From Brachionus manjavacas (taxonomy: Eukaryota; Rotifera; Eurotatoria; Ploima; Brachionidae), in assembly GCA_019054805.1 (NCBI GenBank), contig JAHQIY010000020.1, positions 186,001-250,000 on the forward strand: a DNA stretch of 64,000 nucleotides, read 5' to 3'. The notes below the pieces were generated by a model. The model made no database searches and had not been told where the DNA came from. It was given only the letters and a program-made list of their open reading frames with translations. Numbering within the stretch: position 1 is the stretch's first letter; every line of letters starts with the position of its first letter. A program made the position numbers and the translations under genes. This document shows, in pieces, positions 53,950 to 64,000 of this stretch.

Positions 53950-56900
53950 TTATTGTTTATTTTCATTCTGACTATTTGTTGTGTTATTTTGACTCGTTAA
54001 ACTCGAGTTATTATTTGATCCGACAATTAGAGTCGGTTCACTGTTATTCGAATTGTCATTCGAATCGCTCACATTAGTCCCTGAATTGGATGACGTTGCC
54101 TGAATTAATTGAATTGGCGAAGCATTTATTGAATTCAAGGATTGAATGTTAATGCTCAAATTATTCTGGTTGCCAAGCTGCCTTAACACCTGGGATAAAG
54201 AGGAATTTATTGGAATGGCTTGCGGTATGCCGGATGTATTAACTCCTGCTGATGTGGCTATTATAGAAAAATTGGGTGCCTGATTTGAGCCAGCAAGCAA
54301 AGTTTTGACAGTGGTCGGTGCTGAAGTTGATTTTTGAGCTGGTGTTGTGCTTGTTTTTAGAGTTGGTATGGTGGCACCGCTAGTCAAAGTGCTAACAGAT
54401 GCTAATTTTTAATATGAAAAAAAAAAGATTATTAGAGTACGATATGAGAAGATACAACAATTTTAAAAAGAGACCCATGCACCGCAAATTCTCATACCGT
54501 TTATCGAAATAAAAAAAATTTCAATTATTTATAAACTTTATTTAAATAAAAGAATAACTTAAAATTATAACAAATAACAAAATAGTTTTTCTTTTTCTAA
54601 ATTGGATTATTTTCTTTTTCTTTGACCGGGACTACTAGTACTTAGACTAGATTTATTTAGGCTTAGTTCAATGTATTCTTAAAAACGTAAAAAAATTTTT
54701 TTTAGAGAATTTACGGTCTGATGAGGATAATTGAAAGTAATTAAAATTAAGTAAAATTATTTAAACTAACTCGTTTGATTGGAATTGGGAGCTGACTGTT
54801 TGGCTGCTTGCTGCTGAAAGGCTTGTTGAAATTGAATTGGCGTTGAATTGGAAGTGGAGCTCGAGACAGAAGTAGTGCTCAAAGGAGTGGTTTTGGTTAG
54901 CCTCTGACCAGAGTTCGCTTGAACAATTTGAATATTTCCACGGTTGATTACTTGCACCTTTTGTTGAAGAGTGGAAATATTTGTCGAAGAACCCACTTTG
55001 CGGATGGTGGTTTGTGGCTGACCCGTATTTGTGTTCATTACAATGTTCGGCTGCTGAATTACAACTTGACCATTTTGGCTATTTTGACTCGATGAGTTAC
55101 TCATCAGTTGAAATTGACGGAATTGTGGTTGATTAGTCATTATAATACCTAAAAAATTTTATTAATTTTAAGTCGTAATATTAAATGAATTAATGAATCA
55201 AAATTTCTAAAAAAAATTTTTAAATAATTTAAAATTTCTTGCAAATTTTCAATACAAAATAAAAAGAGGTAATACTAATCGAAACTTAAATTCTTTATTT
55301 TTAGTAATTTGCTGGCGTATTTTGGGTCTTGCCCCAAAATTTATCAAATTTATTATTGTTTCTAAATTTATGTAAATAACAAATGTAAGAGAAATTAAAA
55401 ATCTAAATATTGAATTTTTTTTATGTGAACGAGACAACTGTAATATAGTAATATTTTATATCCCATTTAATGATAAAAAATATTACATTTAATTTTTTGG
55501 AAATTATGAATTAAAATTATTAATTTTTGTTTTTAATAATTATAAATCAAATTTTAGAAAATTTTATCATTTAGAATAAATTGTTATCATTTTTGAAAAG
55601 GTAACCAAAAGATAACATTCTTTGTTATCACCTGATAACATTTCGGGCAAGACCCCGTAGTTTGATACTCTAAATTAAAATTTTTTTCTAAAGGAGCTTT
55701 AGATTGCTAAATATTATAATCAGTTTAATAGTTTAATATTTAAACCAAACATTAATTATTTAATTTTTCAACAGAAAAAATTTGGAAAAAAAAATTTTGC
55801 TCTCAAAATATTATTAGAATTTAATTTTTATTAAATTTAATTTACTATTTTTACCATCTCAAGAATTAACGTTAATTAAAATTAAAAATAATAAATCAAA
55901 AAATAAAAATATTGCTTAATCCTCAAATGGTGCGAAACCCTGTAATAATCGCTAATACTTAATTAATTCGCAGAGTATTTGCATCTTTAAAATAAAGTAA
56001 AAATTTACCTTCTCCACCCAACTTTAATTTTTTTTGTAGATTTTTTTTCTTTCTTATTTTTGCTTGCAATATTAACTTAAAATTATTTTTTTTTTGAAAC
56101 TGAAAAAAATATTTGAAACATCACACTTTTTCAACTTAATTTCAACATTGGATACATTATGTAATTCAAACACAAAAAATTAAACCATATTATGTGATAG
56201 TTATTTATTAAAAAGCTAAAAAGAAGTATTGACTAATTACCGGCCCTTGTGGAACTTCCGCTTTAATATGGTATTGATCACTTAGATGCATTGGTTAAAT
56301 AATTTTATCTTTAATTTATCAATAAACTGTCATTGAATATTTTAGTTAATTGATTAGTTTTTATTAATGACTTAGAGAAATTACTATGAAACGTACTAGT
56401 GTCTAGTTCCGTACTAAAATTAAATAATTTTTTTTTCAGCATAATTTTTTTTAGTTAAAAGCTGCTGCATTTAAAAACAAGCTATTTAAACATAAAAAAG
56501 TAAATGATTACCTTGTTTTTGTTGATTAGACAGGGATACATTGTTTATTGGTTTGATCAGAGTGGTTATAGTAGATGGCTGACCGCCAGAGCTCTGCTGT
56601 CGATTGACTAAATTCTGTACAGAGTTTACATTAGTGTTCGAATTGGCAGATTGCACAGTGATAACTTGTGGTGTTTGCTGATTTGTGTGCACACTAGCTA
56701 GACTTTGGGTGCTGCTAGGAGTATTTTGTTTGGTGACTGCTTCTTCTTGTTTAACCGCTTGAACACTTTGTTGTTGTTGTTGCTGCTGAATTTGCTGAAT
56801 AGTTTGTTGAATGGTGGCCTTGGGCATGCTGGGCTGAGGGTTTTGTCTGATTAGAATCGAAGTTGCCGGATTAGACCTTTGTGCAGTGGGTACATTTTGT

Positions 56901-59900
56901 TGGCCGGTAGTTTGCTGCTGAGTGACAACAACAGAACTTTGAGATGCACCAGCCGGCTTTTGTGCAGTCATTTGCTGCTGCATTTGTTTGTTAATTTTTT
57001 GTTGTTGAATCAACTGTTTTGTTTGGGTGCTGACTTGGCTGGGAGACTGAGGCGGCTGGGCAGAACTGGCCGCAGCAGCCGCAGCGGCAGTAATGCCAGC
57101 AACAGTTGTTTTCTTTCTCAGTTCATTCAGACTGCTGTTTTTATTGCTCTGATTCGAATAGAACCGAATCGCCTGCTGGCCACTAGACTGCTGCAACTGC
57201 TGATTGTTAATTATAGAAGAAATGGTCTGTGAGCCTGAGCCAGAGCTTGAGATCGGCACTGCAATAGTAATCTGTGGCTGCTGTTGTTGTTGCTGTTGCT
57301 GTTGACTGATGGTTTGTGTGGCCGGACTAGTCGATTGTACCAGCGACCTGAGACTGGATTGACTTTGAGCTTGCTGATTTTGGTAGAAAATGGTCTGGTT
57401 TTGTTGATTTTGAATGATGGCCGAAATGGATTGAGGCTTTTGCAAGTGTTGCTGCACAGTTTGGGGCTGGCTTGGCGTCATTGGCGAAGTTTGTTGTTGC
57501 TTTGGCTTTTCGATTGATTGCTGAGCGACAGCAGCGGCCGAAGCGGCCAGTTGGGCTGCGAGGGCCGACGTGGCTCGTTGCTGTTGCTGCAAGTGGCTTA
57601 AAATGGTCTGGTTCTTGTGAGCAGATGGTGTGGGTGATGCAGTTTGGCTTTGTTTGATCGGTTGAGTTTGGCTCGGACTTGCCGGCACTTGACTCGGCAC
57701 CGGACTGGTCACTACCAAGCTCGCCTGTTTCGCTTGCTTTTCCTTTAGTGTTTTCATGTCGGAAAAGTACTTGGGAGTGCGAAAGTGGATGGACTCGGCG
57801 TTTATGTTGGTTGTTTGAGTGTGCGTTTGTTTGATGGCAGTGATTAGTGCATTTGTGGCGTTGGTCACAAAGCTGGACACAATGGGAGTTTGTGGTAAGC
57901 TCGAGTTGAATCTGGAGAGCAGATTTTGGTGACTCAACTGCTGAGCAGGGCTCAGAGGCTGCTGAAGACTGTAGGCAGTGAATTGGGTCGGCTGCTGCAC
58001 ACTGAATATAGAAAATTGAGATTGGTGCCTTTTTTTGCTTATGCTGGTTATTTTATCGAATCTTCTGTTCTGGTTCTGGACCAGTTGTTTGTAGTTGTCC
58101 TGCAAATAGAGTTGATTAGTGCGCAGGGTCTTTGTTTTTGTTATGTTCAACACGACTGGCTTATTGGGCGTTTTGATTTTGGTGCCGGATTGTTCGGCCT
58201 GGAGCATTTGTTGCTTTTTGTTCTGGATCTCGGTGAGACAGAGTTCTTCGCGCTTCAAGATCACGTTTTCAAATCTTTTCCTGCATTCTTGCGGACTGCG
58301 GTACTGTTTGGTAAAGCCCGAGCTCACCATATCGCTAACTAGGTCCCAGTTGACTTGATGGCTTGGAGCTATTGCCTGCAAGTTAAGCGGCAGCTCTAGC
58401 ACCACTTGCAAAGCCTAGACAACAAAATCAAAAGTGAATAAGAAAAAAAAATTGAAAAAGAAAAATTTTATTGTTACATAAATGATGTTAAAGTCATCGT
58501 TTGGCAGCCAGTCGTCTTTGCCACTGAACTCGGGCTGTATGGGCAAAGTGGACTTGACAATGTCCATTTTGAATGTGGGCCAGCCTTTGAGCTTTTGCAT
58601 TTTTATGTCGCGTCTCAGTTTGATCAAAGTGGTGTTGGTTTTTTCAAAAAGTGGTCTTGGTATTATGATGTTTTCCAGTGATTTAATGGACGATTTGACA
58701 ATTGACTGATTCGACTGAGCTGATAGTTGAGAGCTTGTTTGACTTTGGATGTTTTGGAGATTTTGCTGCTTTTGCTTTGACGGTGAGATCAAATCAATTT
58801 TAAGACGCTTGTCGCCACGTTTTGAGTATGTGACTGGCGGAAGAAGCTCTTCGGCAATCGGTTCACTGTCGTACAAATAATTACATGGGTCATAGGTATC
58901 TATGTACACGTCTCTGTCGTTTAATGGTGGGGTTAGTGGGCACCAAAGCTTGAAAAAAGCAGTGTTTTATTTTTAGACTTTAAAATGGCTTTTTATTTAT
59001 CAATATTTGATAAAATAAATATTTATTTTTATAAATTAATCTTGTGAAATTGTTGTTTGTTTTTTTTAAATAAGAATTTATAAAAAAATAAATATTTTAA
59101 ATAAGATCGTGATTTGTCATCAGGATTTAAGCAAGATTTACAACAATCAATGTAAAACACCGTAAAATCCTTAGATAAAGCTAAATTTAAGACGAAATCT
59201 CCAATTCTGGTTCATGTTAAAAAAAAATGTTTGTAATAGATTAATTTCAATAGAATAATTCTCTCTTAGTATGCTTTTTTTTGGCACTTTTTCTTAAAAA
59301 TTTTGATTACCTCAAATTCTCAAAATAAAATGATCATTAAATAATCAACGCTAAATTTTCAAGTTAATAAATATGAATGTATTTTGGACTTGGTCAAATG
59401 ATAAGAAATTGTTCGATTATTTCCTTAGATTTTTCAGTGCTCATTAGGGTTATTAGTTAATAAAATTAAGGTTTGTAATCTGAATCTGAATCCGATTATG
59501 CTAAAAGCTAAATTAAAAAAACATTTATTAAATTCCGAATTTTTATTAAAAATTTTTGCTATTCAAGAAATTTTTTAACTAAAAATGCATGTTAGAAATA
59601 ATTTCTTGATTTTTCAAATTTGGTATTTGACGTAAATAAGCGTAAATTTTGATCAGATCTTCGTGACAAATCACCTCTGTAAGTATAATGTAATTTTTTG
59701 AAAAAATTATAAGAAACAATCTATGCTTTTTGATCAAAAACGATAATCTTTTAATTCAATTTTTTTTATAAGTAAAAGCTTCTAGATAAATGATTTCCTG
59801 TTCAATAATTACAATAAGTCGCGATAATTTGATTAAAAAAAATTTTATTTTTATTAAAGTTAAAAAATTTAAGCTTTTTTAAATAATTGACTTTTTGCAA

Positions 59901-62900
59901 AAGTACTTTTTTTTGCATGACCATTTTTTTGAGAAAAATTTAAAAATCTAATTTTTACTTTCATTCTCAAATCTAACTTAAAAAATTTATAATTAAAAAA
60001 AAATTTCGGACATAATGGTTAAACCATGTATAAAATATTTCTAATGATCAAATAAATCAATTTAATATATAATGTTTGATTGAAAATATGCTTCGGCAAT
60101 GAAAGTTAAAATAATTACTCAAAAGCAAATTTTAATAATAATTTTTAAACATTCCAAAATGTCTTTCCAAAGGCAAATTTTATTTGTTGTTAAAAATTTT
60201 TTTTTTAATTTTTTAAGAAAAAAAAGGTCAGAGAAAAATGAATAAATGTAGCTAATTTAAGAGTTGCCTAAAATCCACAAGTATAAGATTAAAGTATAAG
60301 ATTTGTTCGTATTTTTTTTCCATGACTCTTGTACAAGTCCCGTTATTTTAATTTAAAGTGAAAAAAAAAATATTTTGATAGTAAATCATAATTAAATTTT
60401 AATTAAAATTATTTAAGTCCAAAATTTTATTCACTTTTTGGAAAATTCAATTTTTTTTGCTGGAAGTACGAAGATAAAATATTTTTTTTTTCATAATTTA
60501 CTAGTAAATTATTAATTACACTTTTTTATACTTAGACATTTATCGTTTTTATTTTTTGTGTTTTTATTTAAGCGCTAGGCTGATAAAAAGGACTCTAATC
60601 CATTCTTAGCATAAGGTATTCCCAACACTATTTAAATAAATTAAAATAAATAAAAGGAGAAAAGATTTTTTATTTAATTGATGCCAGTTTTATTTAAATT
60701 GTAGGCAACTTGAAGTTCATGTTCATAATCAAATGATCAAAATTTAATTGATTAAAATCTTAATAAAAATGATAAAATTGGATTTTTTTAATTATTTTTA
60801 AATTAAACATAAGATGTTTATTATTTTAATTAAAAAAAAAACAAATATTTTTTTCTCTAATTGACCTTTAATTGATTCTTCTAAAATCTTTATTTGAAAA
60901 CTTTAAAGACAAATTTAAAATCGACATTTAGGTATCCGAATTATGACTAAAATAAACGCCTTAAATGATATTTAAATATCAATTAAATTATATTACGGCG
61001 AAACAAATTTAAATTTTGTAGTGTAAAATTTCAAAATATTGATTAAGTATTCAATTTGCTTCAGATAAAAATTCATTTAATTTTCTATCTAATTAATGAT
61101 TAAACAAATAATGTTTTCTAGAGTTAAGTCGTTTATTATTAAAAAATTGATAATAATACCTTTTTATTTAAATCAAAAACTATAAATTTTGATTTGAAAT
61201 TTACATTTGATCATGAACTTCAATTTGCCAAATTATAAGCAATTTTATTGAAAATAAATACTTTTAATTTTTAAAAATAATTTTTTAAACGTAAACAAAA
61301 AGAAAACGATTAAAATTTTTTTACATTTAGAAAGAAAGATCTAATATTGAAAGAAGCAGTACTAAAGAAGATAATTTATTTAACTTATTTTCTTTATTTA
61401 TAAAACTTTTTTTGATTTTAATCACTAAATTTTTTAATTTTTAAAAATATTTTTCTCCGCTTTAATTTTTTAGCTCTAAATCAGTTCAAACTAGTCAAAT
61501 AATTGAATAATTACTTTTTTAATGAAAATTTTTTTGAAGTTTTCGAAATTCAGCCAAAAAGAACAGAACAATATGAAAAAAAAAATTTAACCTTTTTTTT
61601 AGAAGTCCAAAATTTGTTCTGAGAATGGAACATGGTGCAAGATAGATAATTTCATCAATTGTCAAAGAAATTAATTTTAAAATATCTTAGCGCGGTGCAA
61701 ATTGCAGAAATTTTTCACATCATTAGGTAACTTTGACAGTTGATGCAACAATGTATGTTGCACCAAGTTTCATTCTCAGAATTAATTTTGAACTTAAAGA
61801 AAAAAAGTTAATTCACATTCCAAATGTAGTCTCTGCAAAAACTCTGCAATTTAGTTTTTTTCTAATACATTTAGTGCTTTGCAGACTTGCAGAGCTATGG
61901 CAGAGACTTCATTTGGATGGTGTTTTGACTTTTAGCCAAAAAGTTTTTTCATCCTAAATTTTTTTTTGTTCTAAAGTTCACAGTGCCTATGATTTAAAGT
62001 AGAATTGTTTGATCTTGTTAAAAGAAGAAAAAAAAATTCAAGTTGAATTAAAATGGAATTTTTGCACTTACCGGCATCTGGTCCGAATAGTCATTGATCC
62101 AAATCTAAAAAAATAATTTATCAAAACACAGTGACTGTGCATTAATTGGGAAAAAAAGCCAATTTCTGGACCCGATGACGACTAGGAAAGAAAAGAACTT
62201 AGATTCAAGGCTGAGTGCATTTCAAAAATTAAATTAAATAATCCATCCAACAACAATAACAACAAAAAAGCCCTGAATCCTTAGACAAAGTCATCATCAA
62301 AGTCACATTGGCTCATGATTTTTTCTCTCAATATATGCATCATCCTTGAATCTTATAGTTCAGGATAGGGTCGTCACTCTTGAACAAAAGTCAAAACAGA
62401 AAAACACTCTTTTGTTTAAAATGGATAAATTTTATTGACAAATTTTTTTTGAATGCGAGAAAAAAAAACACATAAATGAGGACACCAAAAACAAAACAAA
62501 ATGCTATTTGAAAGTAAAAAAAAAAAAAAAGAAAAAAGGAAAAAGAAAAGGACCTAGTCAAAAGACTCACTGTTATCTTAACACCTAATGCAACCGTGTC
62601 CTTAGCCAGTTTGGTCCAGTATTACTACTATATACAGGCGAAATAATTTTATTTAGATTGACTAGACGAATTTGACGAAGAAGGCGATGGACTGAGACAA
62701 GTCGAGGACAAAACCGAGCCCGGCTTTTTTTGTGCGAGAACATTCGGAACTGTCCGAAAAATGAGTTTGTTTGGACTTGTGGCTGGCACGTTAATGACAT
62801 TATTGGTTTTGAGTATAATCGGCTGGTTCGATTGGGTTCGATTGAGCGTAGTGGGTATGTTGAAAATGCTTTTAATGGGAACACTTGGCCTGGTGATGAT

Positions 62901-63440
62901 TGTCTTTAGGACAGGCTTTGGAGCCGATTGAACGTTGGGAGACAATGTTAGAACTTTGGGCTTTTCGGTGGGTATCGGTTTGGCGCAGCCCGGTTCTTGC
63001 ACCGGCGGCGGCGGCGGAGATTCTATGGACCTTGATTTTGGCTTACGGCCGCGTTTACACGGCTTTTTGGGCTCAATTTGTTCGTCTCTAACTGGACTTA
63101 GTGGCTTTATCTCTTTTAGATCTTTTTCCCTAACTAGCTTTTCTTTCTTATCTTTCTTAGTCGTCGACTTAGGGTCTCCAAATTTTTCTTTTTTTTCACA
63201 TGACACAGGTCTGCTCTTGGCAGGCCTGGTCGATTTTCTAACCTCTGTTTTGGTGTAAGTGTACATCAGGTCTTCTTCTTCTTGTTCGGCTCTGCGCTCT
63301 TCTTCTTCTTTGAGCTGTTTTAAACGCTCTAGTTCCCAATTTTTTTTTACTTGTTCAATGTCCGGCTCGGCATCATTCTCTATGTGCACTTCGCCTGTCG
63401 ATTCCAAATACTTGAGTGCGTATCTCTCAATCGGCTTAAG
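53950..63440 (-). CDS. EP400: EP400/Domino chromatin remodeller, C-terminal part (SANT and Gln-rich isoform), partial
   Basis: Visible exons: complement(53950..54401, 54771..55148, 56512..58414, 58478..58948, 62072..62104, 63243..63440), 3435 nt, 1144 residues, all GT-AG and in frame; earlier exons with the SNF2 helicase lie right of the window. Exon one begins LKPIERYALKYLES and has NWELERLKQLKEEEERRAEQ, matching human EP400 LRPIERYAMNFLE. The 33-bp exon (IWINDYSDQMP) joins to LWCPLTPPLNDRDVYIDTYD, matching MPLWTPPTPP. The SANT/Myb domain spans DDWLPNDDFNIIY|ALQVVL, LELPLNL and VNWDLVSDMV with SPQECRKRFENVI. The rest is low complexity, rich in Gln/Ser/Thr with poly-Gln runs near 57281-57300 and 56776-56795. 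Role: SWR1/TIP60-type complex subunit depositing H2A.Z and acting in histone acetylation, nuclear. Confident by homology; whether it ends at 53950 is supported by the in-frame stop. Confidence 0.93.
55310..55665. mobile_element. Possible short inverted-repeat element in an EP400 intron
   Basis: Left end cgtattttgggtcttgcccc then aaaatttatca and right end tgataacatttcgggcaaga then ccccgta form an inverted match of about 30 bp with a GGGTCTTGCCC core. About 355 bp apart, no coding capacity. Tentative MITE. Confidence 0.4.
56063..56192. repeat. Dispersed repeat, direct partner of 24928-25050
   Basis: Shares gcttgcaatattaacttaaa, a tgaaacat block, the cactttttcaac block and tttcaacattggatacatta then tgtaattcaaacacaaaa with the earlier copy, same orientation. 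Lies in an EP400 intron. Confidence 0.5.
58949..61616 (-). other. Long EP400 intron (to 62071), mostly A/T-rich
   Basis: The intron between the LWCPLTPP exon and the 33-bp exon is 3123 bp, far longer than most here. It has no coding feature; its 5' part holds the MITEs at 61617-61922. Confidence 0.6.
61617..61781. mobile_element. MITE with about 50-bp terminal inverted repeats
   Basis: Left end TTCTGAGAATGGAACATGGT then gcaa; right end the inverted match (TTGCACCAAGTTTCATTCTC then AGAA). The similarity runs on inward through atcaattgtcaaag. Length 165 bp. The CATGGTGCAA core relates it to 5537-5728. Confidence 0.7.
61814..61922. mobile_element. 109-bp inverted-repeat element
   Basis: Left end CACATTCCAAATGTAGTCTC then TGC; right end GCAGAGACTTCATTTGGATG then GTG, its inverted match. 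It begins 33 bp from the MITE at 61617-61781. The inner ctctgca motifs recall the 41192-41525 family. Confidence 0.55.
62649..63440 (-). CDS. EP400: EP400/Domino alternative C-terminus (AT-hook isoform, no SANT)
   Basis: If the donor at 63237-63242 (ACAGAG|gttaga) is not used, the frame continues from TYTKTE for 197 further codons to a stop at 62649. That extension has no in-frame stop and is GC-richer than intronic DNA. It is Lys/Pro-rich, with RKSTRPAKSRP, a Lys-rich KKDKKEKLVREKD, the AT-hook-like KPCKRGRKPKSRS, and a Pro run (SPPPPPVQ), then a Ser-rich end. A polyadenylation signal AATAAA (complement of 62431-62436) lies about 210 bp past the stop. This looks like a real alternative terminal exon. 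Drosophila domino makes DOM-A (SANT, poly-Gln) and DOM-B (different short end) from one gene; the same plan is inferred here. Only 66 codons are shared with the other form within the window. Confidence 0.7.
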   Translation of the reverse strand, partial: LKPIERYALKYLESTGEVHIENDAEPDIEQVKKNWELERLKQLKEEEERRAEQEEEDLMYTYTKTEVRKSTRPAKSRPVSCEKKEKFGDPKSTTKKDKKEKLVREKDLKEIKPLSPVRDEQIEPKKPCKRGRKPKSRSIESPPPPPVQEPGCAKPIPTEKPKVLTLSPNVQSAPKPVLKTIITRPSVPIKSIFNIPTTLNRTQSNQPIILKTNNVINVPATSPNKLIFRTVPNVLAQKKPGSVLSSTCLSPSPSSSNSSSQSK

Positions 63441-64000
63441 CTTAAATGAAAAAATCTTCAATTTTCGGTCACATTATGAAAAATACTAAAAATTTTTGGC
63501 CACAAATGTTTCGCAGATTTTTTTTAAAATTTTATTTTTTATTAAATTGTATGTTAATTAAAATATAAAAATTTTTAAAAATTCAAAACATCTCAAAATA
63601 TAGATTTTTAAATCATTAGTATTTCCTTTTTTAAAATTATTTATCGATATAATAATTTTAAAAAAAATATTAATTAATTATTAATTATTAAAAAATTAAA
63701 AATTATTAATTATTAATATATAAAGATTATAAGATTGATTTTAAAACATACAATAGCTAGGATTTTTTATAAAAATTGACAGTTAAAGAATTCAACATTA
63801 TCTAAAGCACAGAGAGAGTAAAATTAAGTTGTACTTTAGAAAATTAAGAGCTTTTTTATAATTAAATTTTTGACCAAAAATCAAAATTTGAAATCATTTA
63901 TTTTTAGAAATTTGAACACCAAAACTGTGAAAGCTTTGTTCTCAATACCAGGTTGACTCAAGAGATTAATTTCTGAAATCACACGAATTGCTTTCACTGC
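63441..64000. other. EP400 intron or flank to the right edge, no exon confirmed
   Basis: A/T-rich sequence preceding the LKPIERYA exon, with an acceptor at catttaag|CTTAAG. A minus-strand reading at 63940-64000 (AVKAIRVISEINLLSQPG) may be an upstream exon ending at gtattg, but no homology decides it. Confidence 0.35.

Noticed and set aside
56879-58358. Several plus-strand ORFs of 60-138 codons
   Set aside because: Antisense shadows of the Gln-rich EP400 exon (complement of CAA/CAG runs reads as Leu/Cys).
63940-64000. Possible upstream EP400 exon (AVKAIRVISEINLLSQPG)
   Set aside because: Plausible reading with a nearby gt, but I cannot match it to the family and the window ends, so it is not called.

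Overview
The window is AT-rich (A/T runs dominate nearly all intergenic DNA), with compact nuclear protein genes, introns mostly of 45-80 bp, Pol III tRNA genes and many decayed transposon pieces. It is a eukaryotic, metazoan nuclear genome: GRK2/3, SLC22, nibrin, PEX19, COG8 and an EP400/Domino gene are all present. The low GC, short introns, SWIM-finger and LINE relics and families of peritrophin-domain proteins suggest a small invertebrate, possibly a monogonont rotifer such as Brachionus. That placement is inference only. Gene names rest on recalled family sequence; no search was run.

Layout. 1-3401: first two coding exons of a GRK2/3-type kinase (minus strand) and a long intron holding SWIM-finger, LINE and MITE relics. 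3402-10488: gene-poor DNA with a LINE relic, a good MITE and simple repeats. 10489-10858: a head-to-head tRNA-Pro(TGG) pair. 11122-13138: ANAPC16-like and CLP1 genes in tandem on the minus strand. 13700-15900: an internally deleted pogo-like element. 17038-18396: ABHD4/5-type hydrolase. 18759-19000: a second head-to-head tRNA-Pro pair. 19161-20301: MTG2 (mitochondrial Obg GTPase). 20530-21030: orphan Ser/Asn-rich gene. 22540-23550: PEX19 with a CaaX end. 25890-28667: SLC22 transporter (minus). 32850-35336: a seven-exon nibrin (minus) with a small secreted basic peptide ORF wholly inside one intron on the other strand. 35570-36300: a mariner-type MITE inside a larger inverted repeat. 36548-38100: Tc1/mariner and LINE relics. 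40122-40739: four-helix membrane protein. 42032-43075 and 46020-47859: two related chitin-binding (CBM14) membrane proteins, the second carrying an N-terminal WD40 propeller behind a signal peptide. 49613-51436: COG8. 53950-63440: 3' half of an EP400/Domino gene (minus), whose helicase part lies beyond the right edge.

Most interesting points. (1) The EP400/Domino gene appears to encode two alternative C-termini: one spliced to SANT and Gln-rich exons, one reading through a splice donor into an AT-hook tail with its own stop and polyadenylation signal. This parallels fly DOM-A/DOM-B. (2) A predicted extracellular WD40-plus-peritrophin protein. (3) The nested secreted peptide in the nibrin intron. 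(4) A CLP1 intron with U12-type signals (ATATCCTTT donor, TACCTTAAC branch) and no possible GT donor.

The conserved genes are unrelated housekeeping functions (mRNA 3'-end processing, APC/C, peroxisome import, Golgi tethering, DNA repair, chromatin). The only local gene family is the CBM14 pair, which has a degraded inverted fragment nearby.
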